From: Bacteroidota bacterium
Lineage (GTDB): Bacteria; Bacteroidota; Bacteroidia; Bacteroidales; SZUA-534
Direction: 5' to 3'
Assembly (NCBI GenBank): GCA_020047835.1
Contig: JAIFNJ010000229.1
Location: 1 to 5,265, forward strand
Length of the DNA: 5,265 bases
The position numbers were made by a program, and so were the translations under genes. Below are positions 1 to 5,244 of this stretch, piece by piece (positions within the stretch are counted from its first letter, which is position 1; every line of letters begins with the position of its first letter). The notes under the pieces were generated by a model. That model worked only from the letters and a program-made list of their open reading frames with translations, did not search any database and was not told the origin of the DNA.

Positions 1-1486
1 AATTTATTTGTTTTAATTCGATATTTAATAACTCATTTGCTGGGTTAGGAAAAATAACCAATGGTTTTTGCTGCTTGTTTGAGATTCCTACCAATTTATC
101 CAATTGAATTTCAACACGGGTTTGTTGAAAATCTTCAACAGATATTGAAACCAACTTAGGCTGAAAACCATCCGCTTCGATGGTCAATTCATAAATTCCG
201 GCTTTTAAGTATCTGTAAAAAGCTCCCGATGGTTGGCTCCAAACCTGCGAACTATCTGCGTCGTGCCCTGAAATGGAAATTTTAGCCACCAAAGCATTTC
301 CGGCCGTATCAGTAATTAATCCATGAATTCCGTATAGAGCTTGCTTTAAATAATTCAATAAAGAACGGTAATTATTTTCCCACATTTGAGGCAATTGGCT
401 AGCAGAAATCAATTTAACGGAACTCAACTCTGCTGTTACTTCGCGGCCGTGTAAATAATAAGTAACATAATCTTGTCGACCACCGGCTACTTCGTACCAA
501 TCGTATCCATTAGTTATTCCATTTAGCATATCAGTCATGTAATTTGGTGAAATTGCATGAACCGTATCAACATATTCCTTACAAACCAATTGAAACCAAT
601 GGTCATCGGGATGCCTTTCAATAAATGTATCCCAAGGATAATTTAAAAGTTCAGCTCCACCATGGAAATTCATTGAAAGACTAAAATCGATCGCATTCAT
701 ATATTCCATCATAGCCAAAGTTTCCTGCTGCCAGACTTCGTTATCAGGATGACTTCCCCTTTTAGGGTCAGGAAAATTCCGATTCAAATTCACATAATTG
801 GCATTACCCCGCGTTGCACCATAAACCGTACTATTACCTCCAGCAAAAGTACCATCGGGGTTTGCCAATGGATTGATATAAATTTCCAGATTATCAACCA
901 ATCCTCTTATGGTGGGTTGGGAATAATTTGAAAGTAAATAATCGGCTAAACGGAGCATTAAAACATAACCCGTTAGCTCATCACCATGCATTGATGAGGT
1001 ATAAAAAACCTTTGGTTCTGTTTCATTGTTTTGCACATTATCTGATATTTTAAGAGCCAGCAACAGTCTTCCTTCCACAGATTCTCCAATGGTGTCTAAT
1101 TTGCACAAATCTGGATAATTGAGTGCCAATTGTTTCATCATTTCCAAATAAGTTTCATAATTGGGATAAGAATCCCATGCTGCCATTTGTGTAATTTCAG
1201 AGGCAATCATAAAATTCTCTTTCATAGATGGTATTGGCTCAGGAATAAATGGAATATTCAATCCAACTAACACTTTGTATTGTTTTTCATTCAGGTAAAT
1301 TATTGCTTTTCCATTTACTTGTTTATCAATTGACCAGGAATAAATCGATGGAATTTGCGATAAATATGCAGTATCAACACTTACAATTACTTCGCCCCGT
1401 TGAGCAAGGACTAACTGCAACGGTTGCTGCGAAAAAGCCATCGAAACCAAGAATAATAACGATAAAGCAAAAAGAATCCGTCGCAT
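1..1486 (-). CDS. Secreted M14-family zinc carboxypeptidase with T9SS sorting domain (3' end beyond window)
   Basis: Predicted exported metallocarboxypeptidase that removes C-terminal residues from peptides outside the cell. I translated 495 residues with no stop before the window edge. Residues 1-19 form a signal peptide (MRRILFALSLLFLVSMAFS, then QQ). Residues 20-103 are an N-terminal region of the kind Bacteroidota M14 enzymes carry. The peptidase domain spans about 104-380: zinc ligands H167 and E170 (HGDE) and H275 (FHGG), substrate residues R226, N235 and R236 (NLNRNFPDP), Y340 (GGRQDY) and catalytic E353 (VTAELS). This pattern resembles the carboxypeptidase D/E/N branch. A carboxypeptidase-regulatory-like beta domain follows (about 386-464), then FPNPANELLNI from F479, the opening of a type A T9SS sorting domain. 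All catalytic residues are present, so it should be active. The start is the ATG just before the signal peptide. It is separated from ychF by a terminator, so probably transcribed alone. Natural substrate unknown. Confidence 0.93.
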   Translation of the reverse strand, partial: MRRILFALSLLFLVSMAFSQQPLQLVLAQRGEVIVSVDTAYLSQIPSIYSWSIDKQVNGKAIIYLNEKQYKVLVGLNIPFIPEPIPSMKENFMIASEITQMAAWDSYPNYETYLEMMKQLALNYPDLCKLDTIGESVEGRLLLALKISDNVQNNETEPKVFYTSSMHGDELTGYVLMLRLADYLLSNYSQPTIRGLVDNLEIYINPLANPDGTFAGGNSTVYGATRGNANYVNLNRNFPDPKRGSHPDNEVWQQETLAMMEYMNAIDFSLSMNFHGGAELLNYPWDTFIERHPDDHWFQLVCKEYVDTVHAISPNYMTDMLNGITNGYDWYEVAGGRQDYVTYYLHGREVTAELSSVKLISASQLPQMWENNYRSLLNYLKQALYGIHGLITDTAGNALVAKISISGHDADSSQVWSQPSGAFYRYLKAGIYELTIEADGFQPKLVSISVEDFQQTRVEIQLDKLVGISNKQQKPLVIFPNPANELLNIELKQIN

Positions 1487-1508
1487 AGCAGTAGTTTTTA
1501 CAAGGTGC

Positions 1509-1538
1509 TAAAGATAGAAATTCCCGCAATTAATTAAA
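1509..1538 (-). promoter_or_regulatory. Possible promoter of the M14 carboxypeptidase gene
   Basis: Read on the minus strand, TTTA (1535-1538), an 18-base spacer and TATCTTTA (1509-1516) resemble the Bacteroidota vegetative promoter (TTTG, about 19 bases, TAnnTTTG), with one mismatch in each box. It sits immediately downstream of the ychF terminator and about 22 bases before the carboxypeptidase ATG, which is where a promoter would be expected. Both mismatches fall on the conserved G, so this is tentative. Confidence 0.33.
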
Positions 1539-1539
1539 G

Positions 1540-1568
1540 AAAAAAAAAGAGGCCCTGTATAAAGCCTC
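1540..1568 (-). terminator. Rho-independent terminator after ychF
   Basis: On the minus strand the transcript would read GAGGC, a 10-base loop, GCCUC, then nine U. The 5-bp stem has four G-C pairs (1564-1568 with 1549-1553) and the U run is at 1540-1548. It begins 43 bases after the ychF stop codon and lies before the carboxypeptidase start, so it should uncouple the two genes. On the plus strand the hairpin is not followed by a T run, so it works in one direction only. Confidence 0.85.
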
Positions 1569-1610
1569 AATGTAAATCTGTGTCATCAATTTCTTTATTC
1601 TGACTGCCAA

Positions 1611-2714
1611 TTACACATTAAATCGAAAGTGCATGATATCACCATCTTGAGCCACGTACTCTTTTCCTTCAATGGCAATTTTCCCTACTTCGCGGCAAGC
1701 AGCTTCAGAACCTAATGTTACATAATCGGTATATTTAATTACTTCAGCACGGATAAATCCTTTTTCAAAATCTGTGTGAATTATTCCTGCACATTGCGGG
1801 GCTTTCATTCCTTCGCGGAAAGTCCAGGCGCGGGTCTCATCAGCTCCGGTTGTAAAATAGGTCTGTAATTTCAACAATCGATAGGCCGATTTAATTAATT
1901 TAACCACTCCGGCTTCCTCCAATCCCAAATCAGATAAAAACATCTGGCGTTCGTCGTAGCTTTCCAGTTCGGCAATATCCGACTCAATTCCGGCACCTAT
2001 AATGAGCACTTCGGCATTTTCGCTTTTAACAGCATCCATCAAAGCTTTGGTATATTTATTTCCTGATTTTACCGATGCTTCATCCACATTACAAACATAA
2101 AGTATGGGCTTATCAGTTAATAAAAACAAATCAAATAAATACTCTTTTTTTGTAATAGGTTCAATATCAACCGTGCGTGCCGATAGTCCTTTTAACAATG
2201 CATCCCGGTATTTTACTAAAAGCTCATAAGTTTTTGCAGCTTTTTTGTCGTTACCGGTTTTAGCAATTTTATCAACTTTTGAAATGCGGCTTTCAACCGT
2301 TTCTAGGTCTTTTAACTGCAGTTCAATATCAATAATTTCTTTATCACGGACGGGATTTACAGAACCATCAACATGAGTAACATTGTCGTCGTCGAAACAG
2401 CGGATCACATGAATAATGGCATCGGTTTCACGAATATTAGCCAAAAATTTATTTCCTAACCCTTCTCCTTTGCTAGCCCCTTTTACTAAACCGGCAATAT
2501 CCACTATTTCAACGGTGGTTGGAATCACCCGTTTGGGGTTATCAATGGCTGCCAATTTATTCAACCGCTCATCAGGAACCGTAATAACTCCCACGTTAGG
2601 CTCAATGGTGCAAAAAGGAAAATTTGCCGCCTGAGCCCTGGCGTTCGATAAACAATTGAACAAGGTTGATTTTCCCACGTTGGGCAACCCCACTATACCA
2701 CATTGAAGAGCCAT
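1611..2714 (-). CDS. ychF: Redox-regulated P-loop ATPase YchF (OLA1 family)
   Basis: Universal Obg-like ATPase of the cytoplasm that binds ribosomes and is linked to translation and oxidative-stress responses. At 367 residues it is full length (E. coli YchF has 363). The G domain carries the Walker A loop GLPNVGKST (9-17), the G3 motif DIAG (72-75) and, at the usual NKxD position, NVDE (209-212); this substitution is the family hallmark that shifts preference from GTP to ATP. H114, in the position of the family's catalytic histidine, and C35 (NFPFCTIEPN), the conserved redox cysteine, are both kept. A helical insert covers roughly 130-200. The C-terminal TGS domain covers about 283-367. The ATG at 2714 gives the expected MALQCGIVG start; the leader in front is A-rich with no Shine-Dalgarno site. 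Terminators on both sides suggest a single-gene transcript. In many bacteria it neighbours pth; that gene is not seen here. Confidence 0.98.
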   Translation of the reverse strand: MALQCGIVGLPNVGKSTLFNCLSNARAQAANFPFCTIEPNVGVITVPDERLNKLAAIDNPKRVIPTTVEIVDIAGLVKGASKGEGLGNKFLANIRETDAIIHVIRCFDDDNVTHVDGSVNPVRDKEIIDIELQLKDLETVESRISKVDKIAKTGNDKKAAKTYELLVKYRDALLKGLSARTVDIEPITKKEYLFDLFLLTDKPILYVCNVDEASVKSGNKYTKALMDAVKSENAEVLIIGAGIESDIAELESYDERQMFLSDLGLEEAGVVKLIKSAYRLLKLQTYFTTGADETRAWTFREGMKAPQCAGIIHTDFEKGFIRAEVIKYTDYVTLGSEAACREVGKIAIEGKEYVAQDGDIMHFRFNV

Positions 2715-2720
2715 TTTTTT

Positions 2721-2756
2721 AGATATTTAGAGTTTAGAGATTAGAGTTTAGAAGCG
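2721..2756. repeat. Heptad tandem repeat (AGAGTTT type) in the ychF leader
   Basis: Read on the plus strand, three consecutive 7-base units occur: AGAGTTT (2729-2735), AGAGATT (2736-2742) and AGAGTTT (2743-2749). A weaker unit, AGAAGCG (2750-2756), continues the phase, and an 8-base related stretch AGATATTT (2721-2728) lies on the other side. The array ends only about six bases before the ychF ATG, so it would lie in the mRNA leader or overlap the promoter. On the coding strand the unit reads CTAAACT. Short and degenerate; function unknown. Confidence 0.6.
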
Positions 2757-2768
2757 AATTCCTATCTA

Positions 2769-2808
2769 TCATCGGTCTTCTAATTTAGGTTTTTAATTCA
2801 TCCGTCTT
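2769..2808. repeat. Direct repeat pair upstream of ychF
   Basis: TCATCGGTCTT (2769-2779) and TCATCCGTCTT (2798-2808) match at 10 of 11 bases, with starts 29 bases apart. They lie between the upstream terminator and the heptad array, in the only space where the ychF promoter can be. They could be a paired protein-binding site or remnants of a spreading intergenic repeat. I could not find a convincing -7/-33 promoter for ychF in this spacer. Confidence 0.35.
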
Positions 2809-2837
2809 TGAGCAATTCTCTTAAAATTTATAACCAC

Positions 2838-2865
2838 AAAAAAACCAATCTTTTGATTGGTTTTT
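2838..2865 (-). terminator. Strong rho-independent terminator after the acidic-protein gene
   Basis: A perfect inverted repeat, CCAATC (2845-2850), loop TTTT (2851-2854) and GATTGG (2855-2860), is bordered by seven A on the left and five T on the right. It therefore works as a terminator on both strands. On the minus strand it begins just five bases after the stop codon at 2871 and ends in seven U. The A and T tracts can pair and lengthen the stem. It closes the two-gene START/acidic-protein unit and insulates ychF. Confidence 0.9.
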
Positions 2866-2870
2866 ATATT

Positions 2871-3332
2871 TTAATTTAGTGTTTCTTCATCCCAAAGAGC
2901 TCCCCATTGAATTTCCGATAAGCAATTATCTTCAAACCAAAGGTTCATGCCCGATTCATAAAAGGATAATACAGTTGAAGCCATCCCATCCTCATCGGTA
3001 AGATCTTCTTCCTCCATTTCACCCAATTGAAACTCTGTGGCAAATTTCAAAACTTCTTCCTTTTGCAATCCAATTATTTTTTTTCCGGCAATCGACACGT
3101 TTTCTGAACTGGTGGCAATGGCAATTAAAGTCCACTCTTCGCCTTCCTCAAACGACAATGAAATTTCCTGATCATCGTAGTGCCATATCTCTGAGCGGCC
3201 TATCATTTCTTCTGTTTCTTCGTAAACTTCAACCTCATCCGGTTCACCCATTAATTTCTTTATCTCTTCGCGCTCCATGCCAAACCTCAATGGTCCAATT
3301 CCAATACCTATTTCAATGTTTTCTAATTTCAT
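2871..3332 (-). CDS. Small acidic protein of unknown function, two BamE/SmpA-like repeats
   Basis: I do not recognise this 153-residue protein by name. It has no signal peptide or membrane segment and is very acidic, so it is probably cytoplasmic. Residues 13-32 (GPLRFGMEREEIKKLMGEPD) follow the pattern 'G.l.fGM..eEv..llGePd' seen in BamE/SmpA-like folds and in several uncharacterised bacterial proteins. The second half appears to repeat the first: helix segment FGMEREEIKKL (17-27) matches IGLQKEEVLKF (87-97), and strand segments EIWHYDDQEISLSFEE (48-63) match VLSFYESGMNLWFED (121-135). An ancient internal duplication is my inference. It follows the START gene by 35 bases on the same strand and ends at a terminator, so the two are probably co-transcribed, perhaps with an extra internal promoter. 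An immunity-like or SUKH-like role is possible but unsupported. The start is the first ATG, MKLENIEIG. Confidence 0.85.
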   Translation of the reverse strand: MKLENIEIGIGIGPLRFGMEREEIKKLMGEPDEVEVYEETEEMIGRSEIWHYDDQEISLSFEEGEEWTLIAIATSSENVSIAGKKIIGLQKEEVLKFATEFQLGEMEEEDLTDEDGMASTVLSFYESGMNLWFEDNCLSEIQWGALWDEETLN

Positions 3333-3353
3333 ACTGCTATTTTAATTGTGTGC

Positions 3354-3382
3354 AAAACTTATGCACCTTATGATTGCATCAA
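3354..3382 (-). promoter_or_regulatory. Possible internal promoter for the acidic-protein gene
   Basis: On the minus strand, TTG (3380-3382), an 18-base spacer and TAAGTTTT (3354-3361) resemble the Bacteroidota vegetative promoter; the last base of the -7 box is T in place of G, but a G follows directly. It overlaps the last codons of the START gene. The -33 part lies within a perfect 12-base palindrome, ATCAATATTGAT (3378-3389). Tentative, because the 35-base gap is also short enough for simple read-through. Confidence 0.28.
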
Positions 3383-4015
3383 TATTGATTTGAAGTTCCG
3401 AAGATTTGCAAAAAATACTTTTCGAACAACTGGGTCCTGAGCCCATGCAGGATATTCCGGCGGAATTGTTGACTTTGTTGTGAATATTACCTTAACTTTC
3501 CCCTTGTCACTTGGCATAATTTCCCATTTAGCGTAAAAAGTATCGAGCCTATTACAATTCGTTTGCTTTGGAAGTAAATTGTTATTAGGGGAAATATATA
3601 CAATTACATCTGAATTTGTTGGGTCTTTACAAACCTCGTACTTTGAAACCATATCTTGTTTCCCAAAAGGCCATGGAGCATCAAGGTTAGTTTGCACATA
3701 CCATTCTACAGGGCTTACTGTTTTAATAACCGTTACCGATTCCACATTATCCATCCATAAATGTGTTTTTGAAGCATCGGAAATTAAGGCAAGTATCTCT
3801 TCAACCGAACAGTTTAGGTTCATTCTACCCGAACGTTCCCTTACCTTTACATTCTTATCGTTGGTAACCCAACGTTCCATTACTTCAATTCCATCGTTAT
3901 TTGCTACTAATACCCATTTTGATGCATCACCAGCTAATGCAGAATGCACTGAAAAAGAATAAAATACAATGATATTGGATAGAAGAAAAAGGAGTTTTGC
4001 AAGAAATCGGTTCAT
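3368..4015 (-). CDS. Exported START-domain lipid-binding protein
   Basis: Predicted to bind a lipid or other hydrophobic ligand in a START (StAR-related, Bet v 1-like) cavity. The 215-residue protein opens with a signal peptide (about 1-29: a basic MNRFLAK, a long hydrophobic stretch, then HSALAG), so it should be periplasmic. There is no lipobox cysteine. The START domain fills about 34-210: W34, DGIEVMERW (41-49), SVEEILALISD (70-80), the hydrophobic contact region LWMDNVESVTVI (87-98), the family hallmark PWPFGKQDMV (114-123), then WEIMP (164-168) and IPPEYP (184-189). I start it at ATG 4015; extending three codons to TTG 4024 is possible, but that TTG adds nothing useful before the signal peptide. 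A well-formed promoter lies 42 bases upstream and the acidic-protein gene follows 35 bases downstream. The ligand cannot be told from sequence. Confidence 0.9.
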   Translation of the reverse strand: MNRFLAKLLFLLSNIIVFYSFSVHSALAGDASKWVLVANNDGIEVMERWVTNDKNVKVRERSGRMNLNCSVEEILALISDASKTHLWMDNVESVTVIKTVSPVEWYVQTNLDAPWPFGKQDMVSKYEVCKDPTNSDVIVYISPNNNLLPKQTNCNRLDTFYAKWEIMPSDKGKVKVIFTTKSTIPPEYPAWAQDPVVRKVFFANLRNFKSILMQS

Positions 4016-4056
4016 GAAATACAAATTTTTATTACGAATATATATAATTCAAAGTG

Positions 4057-4087
4057 CAAAAGTAATGTATTGAATGATATTTTCAAA
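4057..4087 (-). promoter_or_regulatory. Bacteroidota vegetative promoter for the START gene
   Basis: On the minus strand, TTTG (4084-4087), a 19-base spacer and TACTTTTG (4057-4064) match the Bacteroidota consensus TTTG-N19-TAnnTTTG at every defined position. Transcription would start near 4050, leaving a leader of roughly 35 bases before the ATG at 4015. This is the best promoter in the window and supports reading the START gene as the first gene of its unit. Confidence 0.65.
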
Positions 4088-4190
4088 TAAAGTGGTAAGT
4101 ATTTGAATCAGAAAATTTAAGCAGTTGAAAGATTCCTACTTCAAACAGGGTGATAAACACTTAAATAAACCAAACATCAAAACATTTTAT

Positions 4191-4204
4191 TAACATCAAT
4201 GTTA
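4191..4204. promoter_or_regulatory. Short perfect dyad upstream of the DUF427 gene
   Basis: TAACAT (4191-4196), two bases, ATGTTA (4199-4204) is a perfect 6-bp inverted repeat, 32 bases before the DUF427 ATG. The position would suit an operator or activator site for that gene. No good -7/-33 pair is visible for this gene, and in such AT-rich DNA a dyad of this size could arise by chance. Confidence 0.25.
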
Positions 4205-4236
4205 GATAAATAAATACCTACTATTCAATTCAACAA

Positions 4237-4521
4237 ATGATGAAAGCAATTTGGAACGGACAGATTATTGCAGAGAGCAACCAAACTTTAGTGGTTGATG
4301 GTAATTGCTACTTTCCACCCGATTCAATCCGGATGGAATACTTGAATCAAAGTGATACTTTTACCACATGTAACATAAAAGGAAGAGCGTATTATTATCA
4401 CTTGACAGTAAAAGGACAAATAAATTTTGATGCGGCATGGTGCTATCCAACTTCATTTAATCAGACTAAAAACATTGCAAATTACATTGCATTTTGGAAA
4501 GGCGTAGAATTTGAATCCTGA
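4237..4521 (+). CDS. DUF427 domain-containing protein
   Basis: A single-domain protein of 94 residues, the normal length for DUF427 (Pfam NTP_transf_9 family), whose biochemical function is not established. Family features in order: KAIWNGQIIAES (3-14), a VVDGNCYFPPDSI stretch (19-31), MEYLNQSDTFTTCNIKG (33-49), the strand AYYYHLTVKG (51-60), DAAWCYPTS (65-73) and the end IANYIAFWKGVEFES (80-94). No signal peptide, so cytoplasmic. One deviation: family members commonly read CPWKG or CPYKG where this has CNIKG (45-49). The start may be 4237 or the next codon, also ATG (4240), which would give the usual MKAIWNG; nothing in the A-rich leader decides. It diverges from the START gene and precedes the receiver protein by 52 bases on the same strand. 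Confidence 0.92.
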   Translation: MMKAIWNGQIIAESNQTLVVDGNCYFPPDSIRMEYLNQSDTFTTCNIKGRAYYYHLTVKGQINFDAAWCYPTSFNQTKNIANYIAFWKGVEFES

Positions 4522-4532
4522 ATAATATAAAA

Positions 4533-4557
4533 TTGTAAATATTTTATATTTTTACAA
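4533..4557. promoter_or_regulatory. AT-rich inverted repeat between the DUF427 and receiver genes
   Basis: TTGTAAA (4533-4539) and TTTACAA (4551-4557) form a perfect 7-bp inverted repeat around an 11-base centre, 16 bases before the receiver start codon. The spacing of half-sites (18 bases start to start) would suit a dimeric repressor or activator. As a terminator it is poor, since each arm has only one G-C pair and no T run follows. No consensus -7 box at a proper distance was found, so whether the receiver gene has its own promoter is undecided. Confidence 0.35.
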
Positions 4558-4573
4558 AAATATCTCTCATACC

Positions 4574-4942
4574 ATGAATCATAATAAATTATTATATGTG
4601 GATGATGAATTCATCAACCTGCAACTTTTTAAATTCAATTTTCAAAAAGATTACACCCTATTTCTTGCCAGTTCAGGTCCTGAAGCTTTAAATATTTTAG
4701 AAAAAGAGGATATTAACGTAATTATTTCCGACTTAAAAATGCCCGGAATGAACGGTATTGAATTAATTAAAACCATTAAAGATAAATCGCCGGATAAAAT
4801 TTGCCTGATGCTTTCAGCCTATTATATTTCAGAAGCTAAAGAAATGGGGCTTGATGAATCTTTGATACATAAATACATTGTTAAACCCTGGAATAAGAAT
4901 GAAATAATTGCTTCACTTTCCAATTTATTTCCTAAAAGCTAG
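4574..4942 (+). CDS. Stand-alone response regulator receiver (CheY-like) protein
   Basis: A 122-residue cytoplasmic phospho-receiver consisting of one REC domain with no output domain. The key residues are all present: acidic pocket D10 and D11 (LLYVDDE), phospho-acceptor D53 (ISDLKMPGMNG), S81 in the switch threonine/serine position (LMLSAY), aromatic switch Y101 and the lysine K104 in KYIVKPW. It should therefore accept phosphate from a histidine kinase and pass it on by protein contact or phosphotransfer. The KPW ending is common in receivers of the RpfG/HD-GYP and complex-regulator groups rather than in classic CheY. No histidine kinase is in the window, so its partner is unknown. It lies 52 bases after the DUF427 gene on the same strand; shared transcription is possible, and an inverted repeat fills the gap. 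The start ATG is the only one giving the complete first strand. Confidence 0.94.
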   Translation: MNHNKLLYVDDEFINLQLFKFNFQKDYTLFLASSGPEALNILEKEDINVIISDLKMPGMNGIELIKTIKDKSPDKICLMLSAYYISEAKEMGLDESLIHKYIVKPWNKNEIIASLSNLFPKS

Positions 4943-5244
4943 CTTAGTAAACTCAGAGCTTGCCTTAAATAACTAATTATTTTTACTCCTTCGCTTTCCT
5001 TTTTTCAAACACATCATTTTTATTATATTTTTTGTAGTTTAATGAATTCTTGACGAACGTTAGGAGAATTAAGCCATAAAAATCGATTTTATTAAAATTT
5101 GGACAATTGCAAGCAAATGGGAAAACCTTATTGAATAAATGATATTTTTGTATCGAATAAATAGTTTTAACCGAAAGGATAACTTTTTAAGCTACTTTGA
5201 AAATTAAAATATAATTCATTGATTGAAAAATAAATAATTGTATC
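4943..5244. other. AT-rich intergenic region after the receiver gene
   Basis: These 302 bases hold no convincing gene on either strand. What is visible: a self-complementary AAGCTAGCTT (4936-4945) at the receiver stop codon; a weak all-A/T hairpin, AAATAA, four bases, TTATTT (4967-4982), followed by two more T, too weak to call a terminator; a perfect 12-base palindrome, AAAATCGATTTT (5079-5090); and a candidate promoter flanked by repeats at 5129-5162, listed separately. No RNA gene or riboswitch was recognised. Confidence 0.6.
5129..5162 (+). promoter_or_regulatory. Candidate -7 box flanked by 12-base direct repeats
   Basis: TATTTTTG (5143-5150) matches the Bacteroidota -7 consensus TAnnTTTG exactly. 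It sits between TATTGAATAAAT (5129-5140) and TATCGAATAAAT (5151-5162), which agree at 11 of 12 bases with a 22-base period, about two helical turns. No TTTG lies at the -33 distance, as expected of a promoter needing an activator. It would feed the possible gene at 5245 through a leader of about 85 bases. Composition is AT-rich, so chance is a real alternative. Confidence 0.35.

Noticed and set aside
749..931. Open frame of 60 codons on the plus strand
   Set aside because: Antisense to the M14 carboxypeptidase, whose catalytic motifs are in this stretch; the product has no recognisable features.
1249..1488. Open frame of 79 codons on the plus strand
   Set aside because: Lies wholly opposite the N-terminal part and signal peptide of the carboxypeptidase; shadow frame.
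2416..2634. Open frame of 72 codons on the plus strand
   Set aside because: Antisense to the G domain of ychF; no independent support.
2721..2756. Resemblance of the heptad to telomere-like TTTAGGG repeats
   Set aside because: The unit is TTTAGAG, the array has only three to five imperfect copies and is internal between bacterial genes.
3158..3373. Open frame of 71 codons on the plus strand
   Set aside because: Antisense to the first half of the acidic protein; low-complexity hydrophobic translation typical of a shadow.
3579..3962. Open frame of 127 codons on the plus strand
   Set aside because: Longest shadow frame, but it lies opposite a START domain with intact family motifs, and its translation has no domain-like pattern.
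4016..4024. Three-codon N-terminal extension of the START protein from TTG 4024
   Set aside because: The ATG at 4015 gives a classic signal peptide start (MNRFLAK), and the TTG is part of an AT-rich leader with no ribosome-binding advantage.
4967..4984. Possible terminator after the receiver gene
   Set aside because: The six-pair stem contains no G-C pair and the T run is short and interrupted; listed only within the intergenic entry.
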